Assembly: GCF_018854015.1 (NCBI RefSeq)
Contig: NZ_JAAXYO010000165.1
Coordinates: forward strand, 77,561-141,560
Length of the DNA stretch: 64,000 bases
Direction of reading: 5' to 3'
Origin: Igneacidithiobacillus copahuensis
Lineage (GTDB): Bacteria; Pseudomonadota; Gammaproteobacteria; Acidithiobacillales; Acidithiobacillaceae
Shown here piece by piece: positions 8,420 through 17,491 of the stretch. Position 1 is the stretch's first letter; each line of letters opens with the position of its first letter. Both the position numbers and the translations under genes were made by a program. The notes under the pieces are model-generated. The model saw nothing but the letters and a program-made list of their open reading frames with translations, had not been told where the DNA came from and searched no databases.

Positions 8420-10471
8420 ATGGCGGTATCGCGTCCAGCGCTGCGTCTGCAGGATTCTTTGGCAGCGTTGCCCGGCATCGGGCCGGCGCTTGCTGGACGC
8501 ATGGCGGGCCTGGGTCTCACGAGGATCGAGGACCTGCTTTTTCATCTCCCCCTGCGGTTTCAGGATCGTCGGCGCCTCTTGCCGATTGCTTCTCTGCGGC
8601 CGGGGATGGAATGCGCGGTACTGGGGGAAATTGTCGATCTGCAGCGCCAGACCGGCCGGCGAGAGCAGTGGTTGCTGCGTCTTGCGGATGCAAGTGGGGC
8701 AGCCCTTCGCCTGCGATTCTTTCACCTGAGTCCGGCTTTGCGCCAGCAATGGCACAGCGGACGCAGACTCTGGTGCTTTGGCGAATTGCGCGCGGGTCTG
8801 CAGGGGCTGGAGATGGTGCATCCCGAGTGGCAGCTCGCCGATCGAGGGGATTTTCGGCCTCCCGAGCATCTGACACCGTTCTATCCCAGCACCCAGGGCA
8901 TCCACCAACAGCAGTGGCGGCGTTTCATTGCTGCCGCGCAGGAATTGTTGCCCAGCCTCGCTGATCCCTTACAGGCATATTTCCCGGACTGGCCGAGTAT
9001 GGCCGACAGTATTCGCTACCTGCACCGGGGCGGGGAGCGTGCGCCCATGGCCGCGGATCGGGAGTGGCAACGAGTCGCCCTGGAGGAGCTCCTGGCGCAT
9101 CATCTGGCTTTGCGTCGGGAACGTCGGAAAAGCGCTGCGCAACTGGCAGAATCTGTGCCTGATCCCAGGCTTTGGCAGCGGCTGCGCAGGACCTTGTCTT
9201 TTTCGCCAACGTCTGCGCAGGAACGGGTGATTGCCGAGGCGGTAGCCGACCTGGCGAGCCAGCGGCCGATGCGGCGGCTGGTGCAGGGTGACGTCGGTTC
9301 GGGGAAAACCCTGGTGGCGGTTGCGATACTCCTGCATGTGGTAGCAGCGGGTAAACAGGTTGCCGTCATGGCGCCGACGGAAATTCTGGCAGTGCAACTG
9401 TATGAGCGTCTGCAGTCCTGGTTGTCTTCGCTGGACGTGGCGGTGGGGCTCTTGCTGGGTAGCCAGGGACTGCGTCAGCGACGCACTACCATGACGGATT
9501 TGCAGGAAGGTAGCCTGTCCGTCGTTTGTGGGACGCAGGCGTTATTCCAGGAGAATGTGGAGTTTGCCCGTCTGGGGCTGGTGATCATTGATGAGCAGCA
9601 TCGCTTTGGCGTCGAGCAACGCCGTCGACTGCTGGAAAAGGGCGACCTGCCCCATCTCCTGGTAATGACCGCAACACCGATCCCGCGTACTCTGGCCATG
9701 ACCCTGCACGCCGATCTGGATATTTCCAGCATCGATGAATTGCCGCCGGGGCGGCAACCCATCGACACGCTGGTGCTGGCCGATGATCGGCGGGAGGAAT
9801 TGATCCAGCGGCTGCATCACCTGCTTGCCGCTGGGCGCCAGATCTATTGGGTCTGTCCTTTGATCGAGGAATCCGAGATCCTGCAATTGCAGGCAGCGGA
9901 GACCAGTTATGCCGATTTGCAGGCAGTATTGCCGGAAATTTCCATTGGCTTGCTGCATGGGCGCCAGCGCAGCGAGGAGAAGGCGCAGATCATGGAGGCA
10001 TTCCGGCACGGGAAGCTGCGAATATTGGTGGCGACGACGGTGATCGAAGTAGGGGTGGATGTTCCCAATGCATCGGTGATGGTGATCGAGCACGCCGAGC
10101 GTTTGGGATTGGCGCAATTGCATCAGTTGCGCGGGAGAGTGGGGCGGGGCGCGCAGGCCAGTGTCTGTATCCTGATGTATCACGCACCCCTTTCGGCCAA
10201 GGCGCGGGAAAGACTGCAGATCCTGCGTGCGTCGCAGGATGGCTTTGTCATTGCGCGCAAGGATTTGGAGATGCGGGGACCGGGGGAGTTTCTGGGAGTG
10301 CGGCAGAGCGGTGAGCGGCAGTTGCGTATCGCCGATCTGCTGCGCGATGAAGCGCTTTTGGCGCTTCTTCCAGGACTTGCCGAACGCCTGGAGCGGGACT
10401 GTCCGGAGGCGATCGATGTGCTCGTCCAGCGCTGGTTGGGTTCAGGCACTGCCTATGCGGCAATAGGCTGA
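8420..10471 (+). CDS. recG: ATP-dependent DNA helicase RecG
   Basis: 683 residues, the normal RecG length. RecG regresses stalled replication forks and branch-migrates Holliday junctions. The N-terminal wedge/OB region (LAALPGIGPALAGRMAGLG, then LLFHLPLRFQDRR) is followed by helicase motifs: Walker A VQGDVGSGKT, DEQH box (VIIDEQHRFGVEQR), TATPIPRT, and the C-terminal motifs VATTVIEVGVDVPNA and QLRGRVGRG. The start has a short GAAGG box only a few bases upstream, but the N-terminus aligns with the family from its first residues. Last gene of the block that begins at yicC. Confidence 0.97.
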   Translation: MAVSRPALRLQDSLAALPGIGPALAGRMAGLGLTRIEDLLFHLPLRFQDRRRLLPIASLRPGMECAVLGEIVDLQRQTGRREQWLLRLADASGAALRLRFFHLSPALRQQWHSGRRLWCFGELRAGLQGLEMVHPEWQLADRGDFRPPEHLTPFYPSTQGIHQQQWRRFIAAAQELLPSLADPLQAYFPDWPSMADSIRYLHRGGERAPMAADREWQRVALEELLAHHLALRRERRKSAAQLAESVPDPRLWQRLRRTLSFSPTSAQERVIAEAVADLASQRPMRRLVQGDVGSGKTLVAVAILLHVVAAGKQVAVMAPTEILAVQLYERLQSWLSSLDVAVGLLLGSQGLRQRRTTMTDLQEGSLSVVCGTQALFQENVEFARLGLVIIDEQHRFGVEQRRRLLEKGDLPHLLVMTATPIPRTLAMTLHADLDISSIDELPPGRQPIDTLVLADDRREELIQRLHHLLAAGRQIYWVCPLIEESEILQLQAAETSYADLQAVLPEISIGLLHGRQRSEEKAQIMEAFRHGKLRILVATTVIEVGVDVPNASVMVIEHAERLGLAQLHQLRGRVGRGAQASVCILMYHAPLSAKARERLQILRASQDGFVIARKDLEMRGPGEFLGVRQSGERQLRIADLLRDEALLALLPGLAERLERDCPEAIDVLVQRWLGSGTAYAAIG

Positions 10472-10489
10472 AAAGAGGGAGGAATATCC

Positions 10490-10530
10490 TTGACATGCTG
10501 AGACACTATCTGTACAAATAAATGTACAAA
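10490..10530 (+). promoter_or_regulatory. yefM-yoeB promoter and double TGTACA operator
   Basis: TTGACA at 10490-10495 and TACAAA at 10513-10518 are separated by 17 bp and form a near-consensus sigma-70 promoter. Two copies of TGTACAAA (10511-10518 and 10523-10530) flank a 4-bp TAAA spacer. TGTACA cores in paired sites are the known hallmark of YefM-YoeB operators in enterobacteria. Here the first copy overlaps the -10 box, so binding of the antitoxin-toxin complex would block the polymerase. The GGAGG ribosome site follows at 10532. Confidence 0.8.
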
Positions 10531-10541
10531 TGGAGGCGCCA

Positions 10542-10793
10542 ATGGATGCCATCACCTATAGTACCGCTCGAGCCAAGTTAGCCGATACCATGGATCGTGT
10601 CTGCGATGATCACGAGCCCATCATCATTACGCGCAACGGGGAGCAAGCCGTGGTGATGATGTCGCTTGAGGACTTCAAGGCCCTTGAAGAGACGTCTTAT
10701 TTGCTCAGGAGCCCGAAGAACGCAAAGCGATTACTGGAGAGCATTGCGTCGCTGGAATCGGGGAGGGGCAAGGCCAGGAATCTTGCCGAGTGA
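10542..10793 (+). CDS. yefM: YefM/Phd-family antitoxin
   Basis: 83 residues. The ATG at 10542 is preferred over 10530 because the GGAGG box at 10532-10536 lies between them and the protein then begins MDAITYSTARAKLADTMDRV, the usual YefM N-terminal DNA-binding fold. Further markers are HEPIIITRNGEQAVVMMSLEDFKALEET, while the C-terminal segment (LLRSPKNAKRLLESIASLESG) would wrap around and neutralise YoeB. It overlaps yoeB by 4 bp. It is expected to be labile and to autorepress through the upstream TGTACA sites. Confidence 0.93.
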   Translation: MDAITYSTARAKLADTMDRVCDDHEPIIITRNGEQAVVMMSLEDFKALEETSYLLRSPKNAKRLLESIASLESGRGKARNLAE

Positions 10794-11044
10794 GGCTGGT
10801 CTTTTCCGAACAGGCATGGGAGGACTATCTTTACTGGCAGAAGACTGACAAGAAGTTGGTCAAACGAATCAATGACCTGATCAAAGAAAACACGAGGACG
10901 CCGCACAGTGGGGTAGGGAAGCCTGAATCGTTGAAGCACGCGCTAGCTGGCTATTGGTCGCGGCGAATCAACGATGAGCATCGGATCGTCTACAAGACAA
11001 TGAATGATTCGATTCTGATCGTTCAGTTACGCTACCACTACTGA
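10790..11044 (+). CDS. yoeB: YoeB-family mRNA endoribonuclease toxin
   Basis: 84 residues starting at GTG 10790 inside the antitoxin stop codon (GTGA overlap). YoeB cleaves mRNA in the ribosomal A site. The length and sequence match closely: LVFSEQAWEDYLYWQ, LIKENTRTPHSGVGKPESLKHALAGYWSRRIN and the C-terminal LRYHY. The catalytic glutamate (GKPESLK), arginine (SRRIN) and penultimate histidine (YHY) are all present, so the toxin looks functional. Confidence 0.94.
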   Translation: MRLVFSEQAWEDYLYWQKTDKKLVKRINDLIKENTRTPHSGVGKPESLKHALAGYWSRRINDEHRIVYKTMNDSILIVQLRYHY

Positions 11045-11146
11045 CCGCAGTTAACGGAAAGGCGCTGGCGAAGATGCTCCGGTAGACAGTCAGGGATGGG
11101 CTGGAGTATTCTGCAAAAAATTTTATATTAGCGCGAGGAATTACGC

Positions 11147-11953
11147 GTGGGACGTTGGTATCATTGGTCTGTGGCGGTAGTTGGTATGGTATTCCTGGGC
11201 GGCTGTACTTCGCAGCTCCCATCGACCACGGTCCACTCGGTTGCCTACTACGCGGCGCGCATTCCTCCGCCTCCGGTCAGTCCTGCGATTTCCACGGCCC
11301 CGGTGCAGCCCGTTGCGCCGCAAGATGTGACTTTGCACATCATCGTCAATACCGATCAGCGCAAGCTGTATCTATATCGCGGCTCGACCCTCTTGGCCAG
11401 CTATCCGGTCGCTATTGGCTTTGGCGGGTCGGCTCCGCGCCGGATTCGCGGTGATAACAAGACGCCCGTCGGGCACTATCACATAGGGTATGTACGCTGG
11501 GGAACCCAATACGGACCCTTCATGCTTCTCACCTATCCCAATCGGCACGACGCCGAATGGGGCTTACGTGAAGGGATCATCTCTCAGAGCCAGTATCACG
11601 CGATTGTGTCGGCCATCGATACTGGGCAGGTGCCGCCGCAGAACACGCCCTTGGGCGGGTACATCGGAATCCATGGCATGGGGCCAAGTTTTTCGTACGA
11701 TCGTGCTGCCAGAGTGTTCCCAGGCCGCTGGACGGCAGGCTGTGTGGCGCTCTCCAATCACGACGCACAAGACATTGCGAGTATGGTCCAACCCGGCACA
11801 CCTGTAGAAATTATTGGACAGGTGGCGAGTTATCCGGAGCAGATCAATCAAAGCGGGCGTCTGGCTTTTCAATACCATCACGTGGCGGATAGAGGACTGA
11901 CATTCGGCAGCGCGGCCGGCGGACAGTCACCTCAAAAGTTGCAGAACGAGTGA
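11147..11953 (+). CDS. L,D-transpeptidase (YkuD domain) lipoprotein
   Basis: 268 residues from a GTG at 11147 with a GCGAGGAA box upstream. The N-terminus is a lipoprotein signal (VGMVFLGGCTSQ, Cys about residue 20) followed by a Pro-rich linker. The YkuD domain spans about residues 60-220: VTLHIIVNTDQRKLYLYRG, IHGMGPSFSYDR, and the catalytic-cysteine segment GRWTAGCVALSNHDAQDI. The usual ShGC(I/V)R motif is here TAGCVA, a recognised variant. Such enzymes form 3-3 peptidoglycan cross-links or attach lipoproteins to the wall. It stands alone; the convergent neighbour ends 5 bp away. Confidence 0.87.
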   Translation: MGRWYHWSVAVVGMVFLGGCTSQLPSTTVHSVAYYAARIPPPPVSPAISTAPVQPVAPQDVTLHIIVNTDQRKLYLYRGSTLLASYPVAIGFGGSAPRRIRGDNKTPVGHYHIGYVRWGTQYGPFMLLTYPNRHDAEWGLREGIISQSQYHAIVSAIDTGQVPPQNTPLGGYIGIHGMGPSFSYDRAARVFPGRWTAGCVALSNHDAQDIASMVQPGTPVEIIGQVASYPEQINQSGRLAFQYHHVADRGLTFGSAAGGQSPQKLQNE

Positions 11954-11957
11954 TTCT

Positions 11958-13262
11958 TCAGATCTCATTACGAAGAAGCATTTCTGTAAACCAGCAAATG
12001 CGGTTGCGGCCCTCGGACTTGGCTTGGTAAAGGGCATTATCGGCGCGAGATAAAATGGAGGAGATCGAGCTGTCGCTTGATTCTACCGCCGTTGCGCCGA
12101 TGCTTACGGTTACCTGTATGCTCGTTTGCGAGCTGATAGCCACCGGGTGATCGCAGACTTTTTGTAGGATCCGTCTCGCCAGCGAGCTGGTATTTTCGAT
12201 AGAAGAATCCTCGCAAATTAAGAGGAATTCTTCTCCGCCAAGGCGTCCAAAGTGATCGGTACTGCGCAACTCACTCTGAACGACTACAGAGAATTCGAGG
12301 AGCACCTGATCCCCCACTAAATGTCCATGCTGATCATTGATTCTCTTAAAATGATCTAGATCAAGGATGCATACGCTCATATCGCGCTGATGGCGTTTGT
12401 AGCGCGAGAGTCTTTTCCCCATCTCTTCCAGGCTGAAGCGTCGGTTGGCGATACCTGTGAGTTCATCTCGGCTTGCTAGTTGTTCCAACTTGCGCTCAAG
12501 GGTACGCCGCTCCGTAATGTCGCGCCAAATACCTTCTACCCCGGCATACTGACCCATTTCATCGAGTAAAATGGTACTGCTGATGGAAATATCGATAATT
12601 CTTCCATCTTGGCAGCGCATCTGTCCCGGAAAATCTCGAACATAGCCCTGTTTTTTGATGACTTCCACGAGTTCCTTGCGATTATCCTGGTCAGGATAGA
12701 ACACGGCGGCTGGCAGGCCAATAATCTCGTCGGGGGAATAGCCAAGAACATTGCGTACCGATGCGCTCACATAGCGGGTGATGCCATCGGCATCCGTGCG
12801 GTAAAAAACATCCTGCATGGTGTTCATGAGGTGTTGAAATTGCGCATCGCTGTCCCGCAGACGCTTTTCCATCGCACAGCGTTCGGTCATATCGAGAAAT
12901 GTGGCAACGAGGCCTATGTGGCTGTCAATCATCAAAGTGCGACTCGTCAGAGCGATAACCCTGACCTGATGCAGGCAGGTATAAACGCGAAACTCGGTTG
13001 GAGGATTGATGAGATTGCTCTTTTCGGCGCGGCGGATGCGGGCAATTACTCGCTCTTGATCGAGGGGATAGATGAATTTGTGTACAGATTCTCCGAGAAC
13101 CTGATCTTTACTGTCGGCTTGGAAAATCTGGAGGGCAACCGTATTGGCGTAGAGAATGAGGTCAGACGCGAAGATAAGGACTGCGGTTGGCAAGGCGTCG
13201 AAGACCGCGCATCCCTCTAGCGTGAGTACAGAAGCCTGTGCCGGTGTGGTCTGGTAGCTCAT
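11958..13262 (-). CDS. PAS-PAS-GGEEF diguanylate cyclase
   Basis: 434 residues from ATG 13262, which follows a GAGGAG box. Two PAS modules are seen: one about residues 20-125 (FDALPTAVLIFASDLILYANTVAL) and a second about 140-255 (DADGITRYVSASVRNVLGYSPDEIIGLP) ending in a PAC segment. A short linker leads to a GGDEF domain (about 270-430). The catalytic signature is GGEEF, intact, with an RSTD inhibitory I-site five residues before it, so product feedback by c-di-GMP is likely. It has no transmembrane segment and is probably cytoplasmic. It would make c-di-GMP, relevant to the polysaccharide genes later in the window, although linkage is not shown. Confidence 0.92.
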   Translation of the reverse strand: MSYQTTPAQASVLTLEGCAVFDALPTAVLIFASDLILYANTVALQIFQADSKDQVLGESVHKFIYPLDQERVIARIRRAEKSNLINPPTEFRVYTCLHQVRVIALTSRTLMIDSHIGLVATFLDMTERCAMEKRLRDSDAQFQHLMNTMQDVFYRTDADGITRYVSASVRNVLGYSPDEIIGLPAAVFYPDQDNRKELVEVIKKQGYVRDFPGQMRCQDGRIIDISISSTILLDEMGQYAGVEGIWRDITERRTLERKLEQLASRDELTGIANRRFSLEEMGKRLSRYKRHQRDMSVCILDLDHFKRINDQHGHLVGDQVLLEFSVVVQSELRSTDHFGRLGGEEFLLICEDSSIENTSSLARRILQKVCDHPVAISSQTSIQVTVSIGATAVESSDSSISSILSRADNALYQAKSEGRNRICWFTEMLLRNEI

Positions 13263-13377
13263 GCCTCTCCTCAAACCCTTGTGGTGAAACCTTCTAGGCC
13301 TCTTCTTTGAGGATGCCTTTTTCGTGATTATCGTGACATTGATTGCTGATGGTCAAGGAGCGACTGGCAAAAATTTT

Positions 13378-14685
13378 CTACCCTTCTATTCGCCCTGCCT
13401 CCCAGCCGTTGCGGATACAGTCGCCCAGCGCCACGCCGCCACGCCAATTGCCCAGCAGTGACAAGCCCGGCCAGTCGCCCAGGGCGCTGTCTATGGCGGC
13501 GATGCGCTGGACGTGTCCCAGGTTGTATTGCGGAATGGCGCGCGGCCAAAGTTGCGCCCGCTGGAAACTGGGCTGGCCCTGGATGCCCAGGATGGGGGAG
13601 AGGTCTTCCAGGGCCTGGCGAAAGAGGAGAGCTTCCTCCTGCGGGATGGCTTCCTGCGCACCACCCAGAAACACCGTAAGCAATACCTGGCCGTCGGGCG
13701 CACGCTTGGGGAAAAGGGTGGAAGAGAACAGTGCCCCCAGGGTGGGGATGCCCAAGCGTCTGGGGATCAGCACACCAAAGCCGTCCAGGGGATGTTCTAC
13801 CTTTGTGCGCGGAAAACCCAGGGCAAGCGTCGCGACCGCGGGATATTCGATTTCTGCGAGCTGATCGCGTAATGGCTGCGCGGTCGCAGGCAGAAGGCGA
13901 ATGATTGCATCGGTGGGGAGGCAGAGAAACAACTGTTTTGCCAGCAGAGCGCCGCTTTTGTTTTCCACTCTCCAGCCTTGGTCGACGGGAAGGATGGCGG
14001 TCACCGGCGCATTGCAGCGCAGTCTATCGCCCAGTGTTGCGGCAGCGGCGCGGGGCAGATCCTGCATGCCGCCGGCAAAGGATAGCAGGCGACTGCGCAT
14101 GCTCGGGCGCTTGCGGCGCAAGCCGGCGAGCAGCAAGGATCCATGCTCCTTCTCCATCTGCGCCAGACGAGGGAGGCTGGCGGCGAGGGAGAGACGCTCG
14201 GGATCACCAGCAAAAACCCCGGAGACAAAGGGGTCGACCATCCAGTCCAATATTTCCGGCCCCAGGCGTCGGCGCACGAATGTTGCCACGGACTCCTCCG
14301 CCGCCGCGCGGGCGCGGAAGGGTTCAGCAAGAAGGCGTAGACGGGCAGCGGGAGACAAAAGCTTGCCGCCAAGCAGGGCTCCAGGGCCAAGTGCAATCAG
14401 TCGCTTGTGCCGATTCAGGACAAAGCGACGACGAGCAAGAGGATTGGCGGTAACACCATCAAGAGCGAGACGCCGCAGCAGATCCGCCACCAAAGGGTCG
14501 CGAACGAGCAAGGTGTTGGGGCCAAGATCGTAGGTAAAGCCCTCTTCGCTACGGCTGCGAATATTGCCACCCGCCGTCTCGCGCGCCTCGAGCAGCAGAA
14601 ATTCTTTTCCCTCTTCCTGAAGGCGTAGAGCCAGACTGAGTCCGGTAATTCCAGCACCAACAATGAGATAGGGCAGTACGTCCAC
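13378..14685 (-). CDS. hemY: Protoporphyrinogen oxidase (HemY-type, FAD)
   Basis: 435-residue flavoprotein. The N-terminal FAD site is LIVGAGITGLSLALRLQEEG, continuing LLLEARETAGGNIRS; the C-terminal FAD segment LSLLGNWRGGVALGDCIRNGWEAGR is typical of oxygen-dependent protoporphyrinogen oxidase. It would oxidise protoporphyrinogen IX (or coproporphyrinogen) in heme synthesis. Length is slightly short but within family range. The adjacent minus-strand gene is a permease ending 3 bp upstream, so they may be co-transcribed without an obvious functional link. Confidence 0.88.
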   Translation of the reverse strand: MDVLPYLIVGAGITGLSLALRLQEEGKEFLLLEARETAGGNIRSRSEEGFTYDLGPNTLLVRDPLVADLLRRLALDGVTANPLARRRFVLNRHKRLIALGPGALLGGKLLSPAARLRLLAEPFRARAAAEESVATFVRRRLGPEILDWMVDPFVSGVFAGDPERLSLAASLPRLAQMEKEHGSLLLAGLRRKRPSMRSRLLSFAGGMQDLPRAAAATLGDRLRCNAPVTAILPVDQGWRVENKSGALLAKQLFLCLPTDAIIRLLPATAQPLRDQLAEIEYPAVATLALGFPRTKVEHPLDGFGVLIPRRLGIPTLGALFSSTLFPKRAPDGQVLLTVFLGGAQEAIPQEEALLFRQALEDLSPILGIQGQPSFQRAQLWPRAIPQYNLGHVQRIAAIDSALGDWPGLSLLGNWRGGVALGDCIRNGWEAGRIEG

Positions 14686-14688
14686 GTT

Positions 14689-15744
14689 TTATTCCTCCTG
14701 CGGTAGGTTTGCAGCGTACGCGCGACTCTGCCGATACCAGCGGTGTGCGTGTCGGAGCAGAGCGATCAGGATGGCGGTGACGGGTAGGGCGATGAGCAGG
14801 CCCACAAAACCGAGCAGCTGCCCACCGGCAAGGACGGCAAAAATCACCAGCACCGGATGCAGGCCGATGCGATCCCCAACCAGTATCGGGATGAACAGGG
14901 TGCTTTCGAGGACTTGTCCAACGCCGTATACCGCCCAGACTTCTGCCAGCGAGAGGAGGGTGCCGCCCTGAATGTACATTGCCAGACTCGCGAGAATGAT
15001 GCCGCTAGCAAATCCCAAGTAAGGAACAAAGCTCAAAAGTCCGGAGAGGAGACCGATAAGTAGGGCGGTTTTCAGGCCCACGATGCTGAGCCCAATGGCA
15101 TAGGTGGCGCCCAGCGCGAGCATGTCGAGGAGCTGCCCGCGCAGAAAGGCCATTAGCATCCGGTCGGAATCGATGGCCAGTTGCCGGACAAGGGCTAGTT
15201 GGCGACGCGGGATGAGCTCGTCGAGGCGCTGCAACAGGCGTGGCCAGTCCCGTAACAGGTAAAACGTGATGACCGGAATGAGCAGAAAGTTCATCAGAAA
15301 CGAGAGGATGCCGGAGCCGGAAATCAGTGCGACCTGGAGGCTGCTGCTGGCCCAATGGGCGAGTTTGCTGGCATTTTTGCTGGCGTAAGCCGTCAGCGTG
15401 TGACTGTCGATGGGAATCCCCAAGCGCTGAGATATTTGCGGCAACAGCTGCGTCTGCAGCAGCTTGGCATATTGCTGGAGATAATTGATGGCAATCAGGG
15501 TCTGGGCACGCACTGTGGGCAGTAAAGCGATGATGATCGCGGCAGCCAGCAGGAGGGCGAAGAGGAAAACCAGGGTGGTACCGAGTGTCCTGCCAATGCG
15601 CCAGCGCTGTAGAAACGTTACCAGGGGGTTGCCCAGATAGGCGAGTACGCCGGCGATCAGGAAGGGAGAAAGAATGGGACCAAGCAGGTAGATCAGCCAC
15701 AGGAGCAGGGCCAGGGCGAGCCAGGGAAGCCAACGCTGCGGCAT
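14689..15744 (-). CDS. AI-2E family (PerM-like) membrane transporter
   Basis: 351 residues with about seven to eight hydrophobic segments, starting MPQRWLPWLALALLLWLIYLLGPILSPFLIAGVLAYLGNPL, the usual N-terminus of the AI-2E/PerM family. Later markers are GLLSGLLSFVPYLGFASGIILA and HPVLVIFAVLAGGQLLGFVGLLIALP. Members export autoinducer-2 or act in ion homeostasis, but most are uncharacterised. A second family member is encoded at 17492-18562, only about 2 kb away on the other strand. Confidence 0.87.
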   Translation of the reverse strand: MPQRWLPWLALALLLWLIYLLGPILSPFLIAGVLAYLGNPLVTFLQRWRIGRTLGTTLVFLFALLLAAAIIIALLPTVRAQTLIAINYLQQYAKLLQTQLLPQISQRLGIPIDSHTLTAYASKNASKLAHWASSSLQVALISGSGILSFLMNFLLIPVITFYLLRDWPRLLQRLDELIPRRQLALVRQLAIDSDRMLMAFLRGQLLDMLALGATYAIGLSIVGLKTALLIGLLSGLLSFVPYLGFASGIILASLAMYIQGGTLLSLAEVWAVYGVGQVLESTLFIPILVGDRIGLHPVLVIFAVLAGGQLLGFVGLLIALPVTAILIALLRHAHRWYRQSRAYAANLPQEE

Positions 15745-15795
15745 GGTCAGGGCTGGTGTCGAAGAAACCGGTGGTGACCGAGTCGGAGGACAGGT

Positions 15796-16521
15796 TCAAT
15801 GGAGACTATGGCCGCTGCCCTCCGCTGCCTCGAGCATGACCTGTTGCACCTCAGGACTGAAGTCGCCCTGCAGGACCTGCTGTCGACCTTCCTGGAAAAA
15901 AAGTTGTGCGTCGGCGGGAAGGAATTTTTGAAGGGCCGCAAAAGCCTCGCGCATCAGCTCCGGGGCTTGCGCGCGGGTGGCCGTGATGCCCCAGTTGAAC
16001 ATCAGGATACGCCAGGGCCGCTGCGGATCGTTGCTTTCCAGGTCGGCGGCGTAATCGGCTTCGGCGGCCGCGACTACCGCGCCCATCAGGCGCGCCAGAC
16101 TGGCAAGCGCCGCCGGGTCCCGCTCGCCGTTGGCCAAGACCGCTAGGCCGTTCACCACCGGGTCGAGGGTATGAATCGGTTGCTGCTCCTGTACCAGCCA
16201 GGCAGCGATACTGACACTGACCACCTCGAGTGCTGCTTTGCTCTTACGCTCTCCGAGACGGTCCGCCCAGGTCGCCAGATCCATGAGCAGGCCAATGCTG
16301 AGATCACCAATCCGCTCCGCTTCGTCTTCGGGCAGTGAAGGATCCCAGTCGGTAGTGTCCTTCTCCAGCACGGCGAAGAGCTGCCGCAGGGCATCCACCA
16401 GTTGCGGTGGGGTGACTTGCTCACCGGTGGCGATCTTGCTTTCTGCGAAGCGAGCGAGGAGAGGCTGGACCTGCTGTTCGAAGCGAGCTTTGGCGCTGGC
16501 GATGTCGGCGAGTGAAGGCAA
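15796..16521 (-). CDS. Hypothetical protein, helical
   Basis: 241 residues starting MPSLADIASAKARFEQQVQP. I do not recognise the family. The sequence is soluble and looks almost entirely alpha-helical, with acidic patches (LEKDTTDWDPSLPEDEAERIGDLSIG) and no signal peptide. Codon use matches its neighbours. It is divergent from the PHP-domain gene and 51 bp upstream of the permease gene on the same strand, so the two could be co-transcribed. Confidence 0.6.
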   Translation of the reverse strand: MPSLADIASAKARFEQQVQPLLARFAESKIATGEQVTPPQLVDALRQLFAVLEKDTTDWDPSLPEDEAERIGDLSIGLLMDLATWADRLGERKSKAALEVVSVSIAAWLVQEQQPIHTLDPVVNGLAVLANGERDPAALASLARLMGAVVAAAEADYAADLESNDPQRPWRILMFNWGITATRAQAPELMREAFAALQKFLPADAQLFFQEGRQQVLQGDFSPEVQQVMLEAAEGSGHSLH

Positions 16522-16602
16522 GGCGGGTTCCTCAAAGTGCCAAAATTCGCCTTTGATGATACCATGAAAACTTTACTGACGCAGTGTGTCGGGAGCTTCT
16601 CT

Positions 16603-17481
16603 ATGCCACAGTCGATTCCTCCTCGTTCCGCAGTCGATCTCCACATGCATTCCCTGCATTCCGATGGCAGCCTGCGCGTAGAAGATCTGGTCGCGCGGGT
16701 TGCCGCGCGCGGCGTGGGGTTGATGGCGCTGACCGATCATGACAACACTGCGGGTATTGCTACTGCCGCAGCGGAGGCAGGCCGCTTGGGTATCGATTTT
16801 TTGCCTGGGGTGGAGGTATCAAGTGAATGGAATGGCATCGGCATTCACATTGTTGGCTTGGGTATCGATATCCGAAATCCGGAACTTCAGGCCGGCCTCG
16901 ACCGGATCATGGAGTTTCGCGACTGGCGTGCTGCGGAAATCAGCCGTTTGCTGGATAGTGCGGGAATTCCAGGTGCCGAGGCCGGCGCGCGGGAACTGGC
17001 CGGTAGCCGCATGGTGGGGCGGACCCACTTCGCCCGTTGGCTAAAAGATTCTGGCCACTGCCGCGATAATGGCGAGGCCTTTCAACGTTGGCTTGGGCGG
17101 GGACAGGTGGCCTATGTGCCGAGTGACTGGATTCCCATGCGTGACGCGGTATCCTGGATTCGCCAGGCGGGGGGGATTGCCGTGGTTGCGCACCCAGGGC
17201 GCTACAAGCTGAGTGCGGAGCGCCTGCGCGAGCTATTTGAAGAGTTCCGTGATGCTGGCGGCGGTGCCATCGAGGTTTCTTCCGGTTCGCAGGCGGCGGC
17301 TGATCGCGAACATCTGGGCAAATTGGCGCGGCAATTGGACCTTGCTGCCTCCCTGGGTTCGGATTTTCATGGTCCGGAAATTGGTCACGCCGAGATTGGG
17401 CAATTGGCGCCCCTTCCCGCTGGGCTGCAGCCGGTTTGGGAGCGCCTCGGGCATCCTTTCCCTCTTTCACCCGTCCACTGA
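16603..17481 (+). CDS. PHP-domain phosphoesterase (YciV/RNase AM-like)
   Basis: 292 residues from ATG 16603, preceded by GGGAG; upstream in-frame ATGs add a poor N-terminus. The PHP domain begins at once: AVDLHMHSLHSDGSL (metal-binding HxH), GLMALTDHDNTAGI, LPGVEVSSEW and a late SDFHGPEIGH. This subfamily includes E. coli YciV/TrpH (RNase AM), which trims 5' ends of short RNAs and hydrolyses 3',5'-nucleoside bisphosphates. All metal-ligand motifs are present, so activity is expected. It is followed 10 bp later by an AI-2E permease gene. Confidence 0.88.
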   Translation: MPQSIPPRSAVDLHMHSLHSDGSLRVEDLVARVAARGVGLMALTDHDNTAGIATAAAEAGRLGIDFLPGVEVSSEWNGIGIHIVGLGIDIRNPELQAGLDRIMEFRDWRAAEISRLLDSAGIPGAEAGARELAGSRMVGRTHFARWLKDSGHCRDNGEAFQRWLGRGQVAYVPSDWIPMRDAVSWIRQAGGIAVVAHPGRYKLSAERLRELFEEFRDAGGGAIEVSSGSQAAADREHLGKLARQLDLAASLGSDFHGPEIGHAEIGQLAPLPAGLQPVWERLGHPFPLSPVH

Positions 17482-17491
17482 CAGCATTTCT

